A stretch of DNA of 64,000 nucleotides from Salegentibacter sediminis (GTDB lineage Bacteria > Bacteroidota > Bacteroidia > Flavobacteriales > Flavobacteriaceae). The notes beneath the pieces were generated by a model, which had not been told where the DNA came from, ran no database searches, and worked only from the letters and a program-made list of their open reading frames with translations. Below, one piece after another: positions 9,731 to 20,456 of this stretch; within the stretch, counting starts at the first letter, position 1; each line of letters starts with the position of its first letter. The DNA lies in contig NZ_MSJR01000001.1 of NCBI RefSeq assembly GCF_002078605.1, positions 62,001 to 126,000 on the forward strand, read 5' to 3'. The translations under genes and the position numbers were made by a program.

Positions 9731-10807
9731 TTAAAACAGGATCTCATAGATCTTTCCCAGGATTTGTTCGGGGGAAATTTCCCGAATGGCGTTCTCATAT
9801 CCTTCGGGATACTTATTTCCGTAGATTGAAGTAGGGATCTTAGGGTATTTTTCCAAATCAGGCAACAGGCTATTGCCTTCAGGCTGATTAAAAGGCCTGA
9901 ACCCGGCATAAGGATGGGTAACACCCCAAATACTTATAACTGGGATCCCATACATTGCAGCCATATGGCCATTACCACTGTCCATAGAGACCATAGCATC
10001 AAGGTTAGAGATCAGGGCCAGCTCTTCTTCAAAACTCAGCTTCCCGGCCACACTTAAAACACCATCAAATTGTCTTTCCCACAGTTCCAATTGTTCTTTT
10101 TCTTTGCTTCCGCCGCCAAAAAGCAACAGCTTTATTTTTTCATTTTTTGAAAGCTTTTTGAGTACTTGGTCCATTAAATCTATTGGATAAGCCTTGGAGT
10201 CGTGCTGTGCGAAAGGAGCGATACCCAGCCATTTTTTAGGTTCGGAGCCAAGGAGCTTCTTAATATTTTCTGAAAGTTGTTTTTTCTTCGGAAATTGGTG
10301 TGAACTTAAATCTATTGGATACCCCAGGGCTTCAAAAACATCGGCGTAACGCTGATGGGTGGATTTCAGGGGTTTAAAAACCTTGTCTTTTTCACGGGTT
10401 AAAGCTTTTTTCTCTTTCCGTCCTTTATTAATCTGTTCCACCGGAATCCCAAAAAGATAAAACACCGATTTCAATACATTGCTCCTTAAAACATTATGAA
10501 GATCAGCTACGGCATCAATACCTTCATTGCGTAAATCCTTAGCCAGCCGGGATAAGCCTAAAACCCCTTGATGAACACCATTCACATCGGCCTCGTAAAC
10601 CGAAACATTAGGAATATCCTGAAACATGGGTTTAAAGAAACCCCGGGTAAGCATGGTGATTTTTAATTGTGGATAGGTAGCAGTAAGGGTTTGCAAAACC
10701 GGAACAACCATAGCCACATCTCCCATTGCAGAGAGCCTTATTACCAGAATATGGACGCTCTTTTGGGGAGATGACCAAGCTTGGTTCTTTGTGTTCATTC
10801 TACTCAT
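9731..10807 (-). CDS. Glycosyltransferase family 9 (heptosyltransferase-like)
   Basis: ILVIRLSAMGDVAMVVPVLQ N-terminus; SMDSGNGHMAAMYGIPVISIWGVTHP C-terminal motif. Confidence 0.9.
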   Translation of the reverse strand: MSRMNTKNQAWSSPQKSVHILVIRLSAMGDVAMVVPVLQTLTATYPQLKITMLTRGFFKPMFQDIPNVSVYEADVNGVHQGVLGLSRLAKDLRNEGIDAVADLHNVLRSNVLKSVFYLFGIPVEQINKGRKEKKALTREKDKVFKPLKSTHQRYADVFEALGYPIDLSSHQFPKKKQLSENIKKLLGSEPKKWLGIAPFAQHDSKAYPIDLMDQVLKKLSKNEKIKLLLFGGGSKEKEQLELWERQFDGVLSVAGKLSFEEELALISNLDAMVSMDSGNGHMAAMYGIPVISIWGVTHPYAGFRPFNQPEGNSLLPDLEKYPKIPTSIYGNKYPEGYENAIREISPEQILGKIYEILF

Positions 10808-10894
10808 AATTCCGGTGTCGTTTTCCGCAGAAAAAAAGCCATGATTTCACAACATTTTAAATGAAATATGGCTTCCCTCAATTCTAAATGCTGA

Positions 10895-11500
10895 TTATTT
10901 CCCCCTTAAAACAGGGTTTAGTTCATCGTCATTATACATCTTCATTTGCTTATAAACTTTCATATATTTATCACCATTGGCAATATCTTCCAGCAACTGA
11001 TTGATCGCCGTAGAAAGATCTACTCTTTGTTCTAATAAAACCTTCAGTTTTGCATCACATTTTAACTGATGTTCCTGTGACGCATCTTCCCGGTTGGCTT
11101 CCTCGTTCATATGATAAATTTTCAAGGCAAGTATAGATAATCGATCTATCGCCCAGGCTAGGCTTTCAGAATTAATTGTGGCATCCTTCTTTGGTTCAAC
11201 ATCCTTAAATTTTTCAAGAAAATAACTATCTATATATTCTACGGTATCGGTGCGGTCCTGATTAGAAGCATCGATCTGGCGTTTAAGCTTAAGTGCCTCA
11301 ACCGGGTCTATATTTTTATCTCTTATAATGTCTTCATAATGCCATTGAACGGTGTCTATCCAGCATTTACGATACAACAAATGTTCGATAAGCTCACTAT
11401 CACTGTCGTAGGGATTTGAAAAGGCCTGATCTACCGTATCCTTTTCATGATATTTTTCGATTACTTCCTGAAATATTTTATTCGCTTTGTCTGAAAACAT
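10895..11500 (-). CDS. DUF4254 domain protein
   Basis: Alpha-helical ORF with CWIDTVQWHYEDIIRD; next to GT9 as usual in Flavobacteriia. Confidence 0.75.
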   Translation of the reverse strand: MFSDKANKIFQEVIEKYHEKDTVDQAFSNPYDSDSELIEHLLYRKCWIDTVQWHYEDIIRDKNIDPVEALKLKRQIDASNQDRTDTVEYIDSYFLEKFKDVEPKKDATINSESLAWAIDRLSILALKIYHMNEEANREDASQEHQLKCDAKLKVLLEQRVDLSTAINQLLEDIANGDKYMKVYKQMKMYNDDELNPVLRGK

Positions 11501-11630
11501 ATTCTCTTATTTTCTGAAATGTATAACTATTTGATGCCTCTAAGGCAGTTCTTTTTGCTCAGGCAAAGGTACCATATTTTGAAATAGTTATAAAGCATAA
11601 GCCCGGGCATCCCTTAGATCTTCTAAACCT

Positions 11631-12554
11631 CTAGTTAAGAAACGGGACGAGTAGGGGCATTAAAATGAGTAATCCCAGTAAGATTTCTTTAAAGAGCTTA
11701 TCTTTTTTCCGCTCAAACCAGGTTGAAGCGATAATGCTCAACGGAACAAAAAAGAAAATAAGTTCGCTTCCATCTTTGGTTGGTGAAAAAACTGCGATAG
11801 CAATTGAGGTAATAAGACTAATCAATACCAGGTTAAGCGACGGCCGTAGACTTATACTGGCTTTTTGGAGCAATCTCAGGTAATTGCCTAAGGTCCAGAT
11901 TAGCACTGCAAGGATTAGGCTTAACGGAATAAGCAAAGAAAGGTCCCTATAATTGCTGAAATCAAAATTCATCGGTTCATACCATTGGGAAAACCCGTAG
12001 ATATTTTCGTAGGCCACCAAATGGAAGCTTAGATTAAGCAGGTATACCCCCAGGAAAGCTACCAGGGGAATCAACCAGTTCTTAAATTTAGGCAGGTAAA
12101 AGAGAATTCCAGCAAAAACCACTACCAGAAAAAGGATAGACCAGAAATAAAAAATTGAAGCGATACAGATCCAAAAGGTAGCGTCGAAAACTTTTTTCTG
12201 CATAATCTTTTTAGAACGCAAACTCAGGATGCGCCTAAAGGCAAATAAAACACATAGATTTGCAAAAATCACCTGGGTATTATTGAGCAGGGCAAAAAAA
12301 GAAGTGGTAAAAACTGCGAATAACAGGATCTTATAGGCACTGCGCCGGGTGAGTTCATTTTTCTTGGCAATAAAATTAAGCACATATACACTTAGCAGAA
12401 AAGCAAGAAGAACCGCCAGGTTTTCCAAAAAGATAGCCAGGTTAAAAGCCAGGAAATTATCTCTGAAATTAGCGATCACAAAAATAAGCGTCATAAAAAG
12501 CGCTACCACTATTCCATTATGTGGTTTTGATTTACCAAAAAAGCTTGTTAGCAT
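11631..12554 (-). CDS. Polytopic membrane protein (DUF6427-like)
   Basis: Multiple TM segments; conserved neighbour of purD/DUF4254 in Flavobacteriaceae. Confidence 0.6.
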   Translation of the reverse strand: MLTSFFGKSKPHNGIVVALFMTLIFVIANFRDNFLAFNLAIFLENLAVLLAFLLSVYVLNFIAKKNELTRRSAYKILLFAVFTTSFFALLNNTQVIFANLCVLFAFRRILSLRSKKIMQKKVFDATFWICIASIFYFWSILFLVVVFAGILFYLPKFKNWLIPLVAFLGVYLLNLSFHLVAYENIYGFSQWYEPMNFDFSNYRDLSLLIPLSLILAVLIWTLGNYLRLLQKASISLRPSLNLVLISLITSIAIAVFSPTKDGSELIFFFVPLSIIASTWFERKKDKLFKEILLGLLILMPLLVPFLN

Positions 12555-12574
12555 TCCCGTTTTTTATATTTTTG
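12545..12574 (+). promoter_or_regulatory. Bacteroidota-type promoter TTG-N19-TATTTTTG
   Basis: TTG at 12545-12547 and TATTTTTG at 12567-12574, 19 nt spacer; faces the 12674 gene. Confidence 0.5.
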
Positions 12575-12673
12575 TAATCTAAATTATAACAAAGTTATCA
12601 TTTGAAGGCCTTTTAGGCCAGTTATCAATTGGCCACGCTTTATAAACAGCAAAGAGCCATAAAAATTATTAAA

Positions 12674-12904
12674 ATGAAAGATTTTTTTGAAGGAATCGCA
12701 TGGCTTTTTGAAGAGGTGTTGTTTATCCCATTAGATGCGCTTCGTAAATTGGAATTAGACTCCTGGTGGGCAGCCAACGCCATTAATTTTATTTTTATCC
12801 TTATTGGATTTGCTGCTTTTTTCTACTGGATGAAACAGCTTAAAAAATTTAACGATAACAACGAAGAAAACCGGGATCCTTCTGCTCATTCATTTTTAGG
12901 ATAA
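12674..12904 (+). CDS. Small membrane protein (uracil phosphoribosyltransferase-neighbour type/DUF6341-like)
   Basis: MKDFFEGIAWLFEEVLFIPLDALRKLELDSWWAANAINFIFI; ATG at 12674 preferred over ORF-track start 12629. Confidence 0.6.
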   Translation: MKDFFEGIAWLFEEVLFIPLDALRKLELDSWWAANAINFIFILIGFAAFFYWMKQLKKFNDNNEENRDPSAHSFLG

Positions 12905-14170
12905 GTCGAAACCAAGGTCCTTTCTATAATACATCTTATCAAAATGTAATTTCTCTGCATTTTGATAAGATTTTTTTAGCGCTTCTTTGTAATCTGTTCC
13001 GAACGAAGTTATTGCTATAACTCGTCCTCCACTGGTCACGATTTTTTCTTCCTCTATTTTAGTGCCAGCATGAAATACAATGCTATCCTGAACAGCATCA
13101 AACCCAGTGATTTCTTTCCCTTTTTCATAAGCCTCAGGATAACCACCTGAAACCAACATTACAGTAGTAGCCGCCTGCTCATCTATCTCAAGGCTTGCCT
13201 CATTCAGCTTTACCTCAGAGACCTTTTCCAACAATTCAACAAGATCAGATTTTATCCTGGGTAGTACAACCTCCGTCTCGGGATCGCCCATTCTAACATT
13301 GTATTCTATTACAAAAGGCTCCTCCCCCACTTTTATTAAGCCTATAAAAATAAATCCTTTATAATCTATTGCTTCTTTTTGTAAACCCTTTACGGTAGGT
13401 TTTACAATTCGTTCTTCAATTTTCTCCATCAAGTCCTTATCGGCAAATGGCACTGGGGAAATAGCCCCCATTCCTCCGGTATTAAGCCCGGTGTCTCCTT
13501 CTCCTATTCGTTTATAATCTTTTGCGGTGGGAAGAATCTTATAATTTTTACCATCGGTAAGCACAAAAACGCTGAGCTCTATTCCATCTAGGAATTCTTC
13601 TATCACCACTTTAGCACTCGCTGCTCCAAATTTCTTATCAGAAAGCATACTTTCGAGTTCAGCTTTCGCCTCATCAAGGCTGTCAAGGATCAAAACCCCT
13701 TTCCCGGCGGCAAGACCATCAGCTTTTAAAACATAAGGAGGTGTTAGCGTTTCCAGGAATTTTTTCCCCGCCTCCAGGCTTTCTACAGTAAAACTTTCAT
13801 AAGCCGCGGTAGGGATGTTGTGCATGGCCATAAATTCCTTGGCACGCTCTTTACTGCCCTCAAGCAAAGCCCCGCGTTTGGAAGGTCCAATTACTTTTAC
13901 CGACTTCAATTCCGGGTCTTCAGCAAAAAAATCGGTTATTCCCTGTACCAAGGGATCTTCTGGACCTACAATGAGCATTTCTATTTCTTGCTCTAACACG
14001 AAATTTCTAATACTTTCAAAATCGCTGAGCTTTAGGTCTACATTTTCAGCAATTTGAGCGGTTCCAGCATTGCCGGGCGCCACAAAAAGTTTAGTGCATT
14101 TTTTGCTTTGGGCAACTTTCCATGCAAAGCTGTGTTCACGGCCTCCGGAGCCAAGTATTAAAATTTTCAT
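12896..14170 (-). CDS. purD: Phosphoribosylamine-glycine ligase
   Basis: MKILILGSGGREHSFAWK..., ATP-grasp motifs, GDPETEVVLPR. Confidence 0.98.
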   Translation of the reverse strand: MKILILGSGGREHSFAWKVAQSKKCTKLFVAPGNAGTAQIAENVDLKLSDFESIRNFVLEQEIEMLIVGPEDPLVQGITDFFAEDPELKSVKVIGPSKRGALLEGSKERAKEFMAMHNIPTAAYESFTVESLEAGKKFLETLTPPYVLKADGLAAGKGVLILDSLDEAKAELESMLSDKKFGAASAKVVIEEFLDGIELSVFVLTDGKNYKILPTAKDYKRIGEGDTGLNTGGMGAISPVPFADKDLMEKIEERIVKPTVKGLQKEAIDYKGFIFIGLIKVGEEPFVIEYNVRMGDPETEVVLPRIKSDLVELLEKVSEVKLNEASLEIDEQAATTVMLVSGGYPEAYEKGKEITGFDAVQDSIVFHAGTKIEEEKIVTSGGRVIAITSFGTDYKEALKKSYQNAEKLHFDKMYYRKDLGFDLS

Positions 14171-14250
14171 TCTGAAAGTCTTTTAAATGTTGTCCCAAAA
14201 ATAATTGTTTGTAAATTGAAGCACCAATTTATTTCGAATAAAAACGCAAT

Positions 14251-15564
14251 TTGCCCTTGAACTGGTTTAAGCTGTCCCTACAACTCAATAAATTTCCCAT
14301 AAACCGGGCACAAAGACTTTTAGGTAAAATCCGGGAGATTCCTGAAGATTATTATGGGGATTACCTGGAGAGCAAAAAATTCGAAATCCTTGATTATCAT
14401 TTAAAAAATAATCCGTTCTACCGGGAATTTAGTGGAAAAGATAAGTTTGAAAAATGGGAAGAGGTGCCGGTACTTCATAAAGCTCAACTTCAACAGAAAC
14501 TAAAACACAGGCTCAGCAAGAATTTCAAAAAACGCAATATTTATGTGGGGAAAACCTCGGGCAGTAGCGGAGAGCCGTTTATTTTCGCCAAGGACCGGTT
14601 TTGTCATGCCTTAAGTTGGGCCGGATTTCAGGATCGATACCAATGGCACGGCATAGACCTCAACAAGAGTTTACAAGCCCGTTTTTACGGGATACCCCTG
14701 GATCTTTACGGCAATCTTCAGGAACGATTTAAAGATAGAATCAGCCTACGAAGACGCTTCAATATATTTGATCTCAGCGACAGGAAGATGGAGATTTTTC
14801 TTGATCGGTTTCAAAAATCAAAATTCGACTACATAAACGGATATACCAGTGCAATCCTTCTTTTCGCTAAATACCTTAAAAGCAGAGATATTATTTTAAA
14901 AGAGGTTTGCCCCTCCTTAAAACTTTGTATTGTGACTTCAGAGCGACTTTTTAAAGAGGATAAGGAGCTTATTGAAAGTGCAACGGGTGTTCCGGTGATT
15001 AACGAGTATGGAGCCAGTGAGGTTGGTTTAATCGCCTTTGAAGACGAGCATAAAAACTGGATCGTGAATTCGGAAGATCTTTATGTGGAAATCCTGGATG
15101 AAAACAACCTCCCGGTGCCCAATGGGCAGGAAGGCCGGGTGGTAATCACCTCCCTTTATAACCTTGCTCATCCTATGATAAGATACGATATAGGTGACAC
15201 CGGGATACTTTCTGAAAGAAGTACCCCAAAAACCCCTATTCTTCAAAAACTCATTGGCCGAACCAACGATGTGGCAAGGCTGGCAAACGGTAAACTGGTA
15301 CCCGGACTAACATTTTATTATGTAACTAAAACCATTATTGAAGATAACGGGAACATCAAGGAGTTTGTGGTGGCCCAAACCGCACCCGATAAATTTAAAA
15401 TTGATTATATAAGCGAAAAAGCTTTTACCGAAACTCAAATTGAACGAATTCTTAGGGCAATTGAGAAGTATGTTGGGGAAGATCTAAAGGTCTTTTTTGA
15501 AAGAAAAGAGGTTTTAGATCGGGACAAGAGTGGTAAACTTAAGCAGTTTACTTCCCGAATCTAA
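14251..15564 (+). CDS. PaaK-like adenylate-forming enzyme (CapK-type, polysaccharide-associated)
   Basis: GKTSGSSGEPF AMP-binding motif, EYGASEVG, HPMIRYDIGDTG; TTG start; adjacent to sugar genes rather than phenylacetate catabolism. Confidence 0.85.
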   Translation: MPLNWFKLSLQLNKFPINRAQRLLGKIREIPEDYYGDYLESKKFEILDYHLKNNPFYREFSGKDKFEKWEEVPVLHKAQLQQKLKHRLSKNFKKRNIYVGKTSGSSGEPFIFAKDRFCHALSWAGFQDRYQWHGIDLNKSLQARFYGIPLDLYGNLQERFKDRISLRRRFNIFDLSDRKMEIFLDRFQKSKFDYINGYTSAILLFAKYLKSRDIILKEVCPSLKLCIVTSERLFKEDKELIESATGVPVINEYGASEVGLIAFEDEHKNWIVNSEDLYVEILDENNLPVPNGQEGRVVITSLYNLAHPMIRYDIGDTGILSERSTPKTPILQKLIGRTNDVARLANGKLVPGLTFYYVTKTIIEDNGNIKEFVVAQTAPDKFKIDYISEKAFTETQIERILRAIEKYVGEDLKVFFERKEVLDRDKSGKLKQFTSRI

Positions 15565-16337
15565 GTAGTCTTAAGTTGTTTTCTCTTCACGAAAAAATGT
15601 TCTTTCAGAAACATTAGCATACAACGCAGGCTTTTGAAGAAACCAAAGCCAAGAACTTTATTATAAATATTAAAATTGTAGCGCAGCATTTCGAATTTAT
15701 TTCCTGAAACAGAATTTCTTCTAAGCCGGTAAATCGCCAGAGGTTCCTTTATGCTTTTTGCAGTCTCCGCCCTTTTTACCGCTGCCAGCCATAACCCCCA
15801 ATCCTGTCTTTTTCTAATTTCAGGGCCATAGATTTTACCGAGTTCTGCAGCATTATAGATTCCGGTAAGATTTCCGATATAATTTGATTTTAATAGTTTC
15901 TGGTAAGTTACATAAGGTAAAGCTTGCACGACTTCCCTTCGTTTCTTCCCGTTTTCTGTGATATGTTCATAGCTGGAAAAACAAACCGAGACTTCATTTT
16001 CACACATAAAATCCAGCTGAGTGCTGAGTTTATGTGGTTTCCAAAGGTCATCGGCGTCCAGAAATGCAATGTATTTACCATTTGCAGCGCTTATTCCTTT
16101 GTTTCTCGAAATTCCTGGCCCTTGATTTTCTTTATTCTGAATTAATTTGATACGCTGGTCTGCAATTGCGAACTCTTGGATTATTACTGAAGTATTATCT
16201 GCTGAGGCATCATCAATCACGAGTAATTCCCAATGGGAATAAGTTTGCTCCTGCACAGATTTAATGGAAGCTTCAATAAAGCGTTCGGCATTATAAGCCG
16301 GCATGATAACTGAAACCAACGCATTCTGATTCATCAC
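15561..16337 (-). CDS. Glycosyltransferase family 2
   Basis: [26 protein letters not shown]..., YIAFLDADD (DXD). Confidence 0.95.
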   Translation of the reverse strand: MMNQNALVSVIMPAYNAERFIEASIKSVQEQTYSHWELLVIDDASADNTSVIIQEFAIADQRIKLIQNKENQGPGISRNKGISAANGKYIAFLDADDLWKPHKLSTQLDFMCENEVSVCFSSYEHITENGKKRREVVQALPYVTYQKLLKSNYIGNLTGIYNAAELGKIYGPEIRKRQDWGLWLAAVKRAETAKSIKEPLAIYRLRRNSVSGNKFEMLRYNFNIYNKVLGFGFFKSLRCMLMFLKEHFFVKRKQLKTT

Positions 16338-17323
16338 CTTCTTATATGTTTGGAAAAATCTTTATGTTCACTCTTTTTCAGGTCCTCAGGACTTAGATTT
16401 TTAAAGTATTCGTAAGTAATTTTCATTCCCTGATCCCGGGGAACCTTAGGCTCCCAGTCTAAGATTTCTTTTGCCCTGGTAATATCGGGTTGGCGTTTAA
16501 GGGGATCATCTTGTGGAAGTTCTTTATAAACGATTTTTTGTTGTGTGCCGGTAAGTTTAATGATCTCTTCAGCAAAATCTTTAATGGTGATTTCATCTGG
16601 ATTACCAATATTCACCGGATCGGTATAATCGCTCAAAAGAAGTCTGTAAATCCCTTCAATCTGGTCGTCTACAAAGCAAAAGGAACGCGTTTGTAGTCCA
16701 TCTCCAAAAACGGTTAAATCTTCCCCTCTTAATGCCTGGCCAATAAACGCCGGAATTACCCGACCGTCATTGAGTCGCATTCTTGGACCGTAGGTATTAA
16801 ATATTCGGGCAATCCTGGTTTCCAGCCCGTGAAAACGATGATAAGCCATGGTAATAGATTCCATAAAGCGTTTTGCCTCATCATAAACCCCGCGCGGGCC
16901 AATGGAATTTACATTTCCGTAGTATTCTTCGTTTTGAGGATGTACAAGGGGATCTCCATAAACCTCGGAAGTTGAAGCGATAAGAATCCTTGCATTTTTC
17001 TCCTTGGCCAGACCAAGACAATGTAAAGTTCCCACCGAACCCACCTTAAGGGTTTGTATTGGAATTTTAAGATAATCTATAGGGCTGGCAGGTGAGGCAA
17101 AATGAAGGATGTAATCAAGCTTACCGGGAACATGTACAAATCTTGTTACATCATGATGCAGGAACTCAAAATTCTCATTACCGAAAAGGTGCTCAATATT
17201 TTTAAGATCTCCGGTAATGAGGTTATCCATTCCAATCACTCGAAAACCTTCTTTAATAAACCTGTCGCAAAGATGGGATCCCAGAAATCCGGCTGCGCCG
17301 GTAATAAGTATTCGTTTTGCCAT
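16334..17323 (-). CDS. UDP-glucuronate decarboxylase / UDP-xylose synthase-like SDR
   Basis: [50 protein letters not shown] typical of UXS. Confidence 0.92.
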   Translation of the reverse strand: MAKRILITGAAGFLGSHLCDRFIKEGFRVIGMDNLITGDLKNIEHLFGNENFEFLHHDVTRFVHVPGKLDYILHFASPASPIDYLKIPIQTLKVGSVGTLHCLGLAKEKNARILIASTSEVYGDPLVHPQNEEYYGNVNSIGPRGVYDEAKRFMESITMAYHRFHGLETRIARIFNTYGPRMRLNDGRVIPAFIGQALRGEDLTVFGDGLQTRSFCFVDDQIEGIYRLLLSDYTDPVNIGNPDEITIKDFAEEIIKLTGTQQKIVYKELPQDDPLKRQPDITRAKEILDWEPKVPRDQGMKITYEYFKNLSPEDLKKSEHKDFSKHIRR

Positions 17324-17351
17324 GTAAAAATCGTTTCTTCCCGTAAATTAA

Positions 17352-18215
17352 TTAAATTTCACGAGAACTGTTGGTGATTAAATTTTCCAGACTTTTCTTC
17401 CATTCAGGCACCAGATAATTAAAATTCTCCTGTAATTTTCTTTTATTTAAAACGCTAAAAACCGGGCGTTCTGCCAGGGTTTTATAAAATCCGCTTTTGT
17501 TTAGTTCTACCTCATTGCTTTTTCCTGATAGCTCCAGGATTGCCCGGGCAAAATCATACCATGTAGCCTCACCCTCATTACTGAAATGATAAAGCCCAAA
17601 CTGCGCGTTTTCTTCGCTGATGAGCTGAAGCACAAACTGCGCAAGATCTTTAGCGTTAGTTGGGGTTCCTGTTTGAGCGGTGGTGATATTGAGTCTTGCC
17701 CCCTCTTCTGCTTTCTTCAGAATGGTATTGAAAAAATTATGACCGAATTCTGAATATAACCAGGAGGTTCTAAAGATAAAATACTTTTCCATGCCCTGCA
17801 TGATATATTTCTCCCCTTTCAACTTGGAAGCGCCATACACATTGATGGGATTAACCTTATCGGTTTCCTGGTAAGCTTTGGTTGTTTTCCCGTCAAAAAC
17901 ATAATCGGTCGAAAAATGTATTAAAACCGTCCCGTTATTTTCACAAACCTCAGCCAGGTTCTTCACTCCTTCAGCATTGATTTTAAAAGCCGTTTCTTTA
18001 TCACTCTCGGCCTTTTCAACATTGGTATAAGCGGCGCAATTAATACAGTAATCGGATTTTTCTTCTGAAAATATTTTCTGTATTTGGTTTTGATCGGTAA
18101 TATCAAGTTGAGAGGAGTCGAGAAATATAAATTTCAACTCGGGATGTCCCAAAGCGATCTTTTTAAAACACTTTCCCAGTTGTCCCGAAGCACCTGTAAC
18201 TAAAACCTTTTTCAT
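17352..18215 (-). CDS. rfbD: dTDP-4-dehydrorhamnose reductase
   Basis: VTGASGQLG, FSTDYVFDG, YGASKLKGE motifs. Confidence 0.93.
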   Translation of the reverse strand: MKKVLVTGASGQLGKCFKKIALGHPELKFIFLDSSQLDITDQNQIQKIFSEEKSDYCINCAAYTNVEKAESDKETAFKINAEGVKNLAEVCENNGTVLIHFSTDYVFDGKTTKAYQETDKVNPINVYGASKLKGEKYIMQGMEKYFIFRTSWLYSEFGHNFFNTILKKAEEGARLNITTAQTGTPTNAKDLAQFVLQLISEENAQFGLYHFSNEGEATWYDFARAILELSGKSNEVELNKSGFYKTLAERPVFSVLNKRKLQENFNYLVPEWKKSLENLITNSSREI

Positions 18216-18757
18216 CCAAAAACCTCCTTTAATTTCGGCTGCGCGAGATCTTTATCTGAGATAATCATCTTTTCCTCCGGAAACTCCCAATCAATGGCGA
18301 GATCGGGATCGTTATAGATAATCCCAGCTTCGGCATCGGGATGATAATATTCGTCGCACTTATATGCAAAAACAGACGTTTCAGAAAGGGTTACAAAACC
18401 ATGCCCGAAGCCTTTGGGAATATACAGCTGATGCAGGTTAACATCATCAAGAATAGTTTTAAACACCTGTTTAAAAGTAGGGGATTCAGGCCTAAGATCA
18501 ACAACCACATCCAGCACCTTTCCATAGATAGCACGCACTAACTTGGTTTGACCAAACTCACCACGCTGGTAATGCATCCCGCGCAAAACCCCGTGGGTGG
18601 AAATAGATTGATTATCCTGCACGAACTCCTTGGTGATTCCCGTGAGATCGATGAATTTTTTCTTATGATAACTCTCCAAGAATAGTCCTCTTTTATCTCT
18701 AAAAATATCGGGCTTGATGATAAAACAATCTTTCAGCGGTGTCTCTTTTACCTGCAT
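18212..18757 (-). CDS. rfbC: dTDP-4-dehydrorhamnose 3,5-epimerase
   Basis: FVQDNQSISTHGVLRGMHYQ, YIPKGFGHGFVTLSE. Confidence 0.96.
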   Translation of the reverse strand: MQVKETPLKDCFIIKPDIFRDKRGLFLESYHKKKFIDLTGITKEFVQDNQSISTHGVLRGMHYQRGEFGQTKLVRAIYGKVLDVVVDLRPESPTFKQVFKTILDDVNLHQLYIPKGFGHGFVTLSETSVFAYKCDEYYHPDAEAGIIYNDPDLAIDWEFPEEKMIISDKDLAQPKLKEVFG

Positions 18758-18767
18758 TTATCCTGGT

Positions 18768-20453
18768 TTAATTTTCAAAGATCTGGTCAAGGATCTTTTC
18801 GGTTATCAAATATGTAGGTTTTACGCCGGTAGTCCCCAATCCCCCTGAGGCAAGAGTGCTTCCGGTTTCCAGAGGATTATCTGAGGCATAATAGGCATAT
18901 CTCACTTTCACATCTTCTTTGATACTACCCCGCAGCTTGGAGGCTGCCTGGATGGCTTTTTGATAGTGGGCCCCTTCCATTTCGAGGCCGCTTACATTCC
19001 AGGTAGAATCATGGAAAAATTTTAAAATATCTTTATTCTGAAGTGAGGTTCCTAAAACCGTGATCATCGCCCCGTCTACAATCTTGATCCCATGGTTTTC
19101 AAGATCCTCTTTTTTCAATTCATTTCTGAAAGGATAGTTGTCGGCTGTACCTTCAAAAACGTGAGCGGTAGGGACCATAATATCACCTTTGCCTCCATCA
19201 AGAATCCCGGCTTTTCCCATAATGGAAATGGAGGATACGTTCATTTTAATTTCGTTGCCTTCAAAATTAAATGGTTTCAAAAGCTCATCCATAGTTTCGT
19301 AAGCCTGCTCTCCAAAGGCGTAATCCATAACCACAATAACAGGTTTTTCGTCCTTCTTAACACCAGCTTTCTTTCCATTATAAGCGTTTTTGAGCTTTGC
19401 CGTATCAAAAACCTGCACATCTATATTGGTGCCGCTTTTATCTTCTATGAAATGCATCCCGTTATCCAGAGCTGCTTTCATAACTTTATTCCTGAGTTTC
19501 CCATTCCCGCTATCGCTAAGGGCCTCATAAATCTCAAGAACTTTTTTCTTCTTTAGTTCTTCCTTTAAAGCAACCGGCGAATAAAGGGTATTCATAACGC
19601 TATGCATATTCGCACTAATAATATGTACCGGGCGATGCATAAGATTTTCCTTTAGGAGAAATTGTTTGATATTATCGGCCCAGATCTCTCCGTGGATATG
19701 GTGACCTAATCTTTCCCGCAATACCGGACTAAAAGTTATTATGCGTTTTTCATTTTTTACCGTTTCTGCAATTGCCAGCTTTCCGAGGCTATAGATGATA
19801 TTAAGAAAACGTTCGGGTTGCCCGGTAGAAGCAAATTTTGGATACAGTGTACACACTTCATTAAAGGTACGTCCAAGAATATTCGCGGTATGTGTTAAAG
19901 CAACCTCTCTTTCTTCCCTGCTGAGTTCCGTATCCTGAAGCACCGCTTTTTCCAGTTTTTCCCAATCTCTGGTTACACTGCCTTCTTCATCAATAAGCAC
20001 ACGTCTCATTATTTTATGGGATTCCACAAAGAGAAAAGTAAGATGCGTAAGAATATCGTAGATCTCCGATCTCCCCCGAGTTATCTCAATATTCATCTGC
20101 TCTTCGTCAATTCTGTAACAGTTTCTACGACGTTTTGGAGGAACGATAGGTTTAAAATGTGAGTTTCCGTAGCCCTCATCGCTGGTTAAATTGATATAGG
20201 TACACTCCTCAATACCAATTGGGAGTCGGTCTACTACATAGAGGAGACCGTTTAGCTCAACTTTATCTTCAGCGATAGATCCATAGATCTCAGGCCTTAG
20301 CGTAAGCAAGGCTTCTCTTAAGGTTTCACCAGAAACCCCCATAGGTTTATAGAAACCCCGGTTAAAAAGGTGCCGCATAGTAATGTACATTCGCTCAATG
20401 GCATGTGTACTTTCCTGTGCCCGGGTACGGCCTTGTAGTTTTAAATTCACCAT
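18768..20453 (-). CDS. DUF6909-like protein with nucleoside phosphorylase/AMP nucleosidase-like C-terminal half
   Basis: C-terminal MGKAGILDGGKGDIMVPTAHVFEGTADNYPF and SGLEMEGAHYQKAI resemble PNP_UDP_1 family motifs; adjacent to GH3. Confidence 0.6.
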   Translation of the reverse strand: MVNLKLQGRTRAQESTHAIERMYITMRHLFNRGFYKPMGVSGETLREALLTLRPEIYGSIAEDKVELNGLLYVVDRLPIGIEECTYINLTSDEGYGNSHFKPIVPPKRRRNCYRIDEEQMNIEITRGRSEIYDILTHLTFLFVESHKIMRRVLIDEEGSVTRDWEKLEKAVLQDTELSREEREVALTHTANILGRTFNEVCTLYPKFASTGQPERFLNIIYSLGKLAIAETVKNEKRIITFSPVLRERLGHHIHGEIWADNIKQFLLKENLMHRPVHIISANMHSVMNTLYSPVALKEELKKKKVLEIYEALSDSGNGKLRNKVMKAALDNGMHFIEDKSGTNIDVQVFDTAKLKNAYNGKKAGVKKDEKPVIVVMDYAFGEQAYETMDELLKPFNFEGNEIKMNVSSISIMGKAGILDGGKGDIMVPTAHVFEGTADNYPFRNELKKEDLENHGIKIVDGAMITVLGTSLQNKDILKFFHDSTWNVSGLEMEGAHYQKAIQAASKLRGSIKEDVKVRYAYYASDNPLETGSTLASGGLGTTGVKPTYLITEKILDQIFEN

Positions 20454-20456
20454 ATA

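Noticed and set aside
9658-9924. 88-aa minus-strand ORF at the end of the GT9 gene as a separate gene or frameshift
   Set aside because: Out-of-frame shadow; the GT9 ORF itself continues intact to its stop at 9731.
14251-15564. PaaK-like gene plus PaaE-like gene (8627) as a phenylacetate degradation locus
   Set aside because: No paaABCD or other catabolic genes nearby; the PaaK-like protein sits with glycosyltransferase genes and resembles CapK-type proteins.
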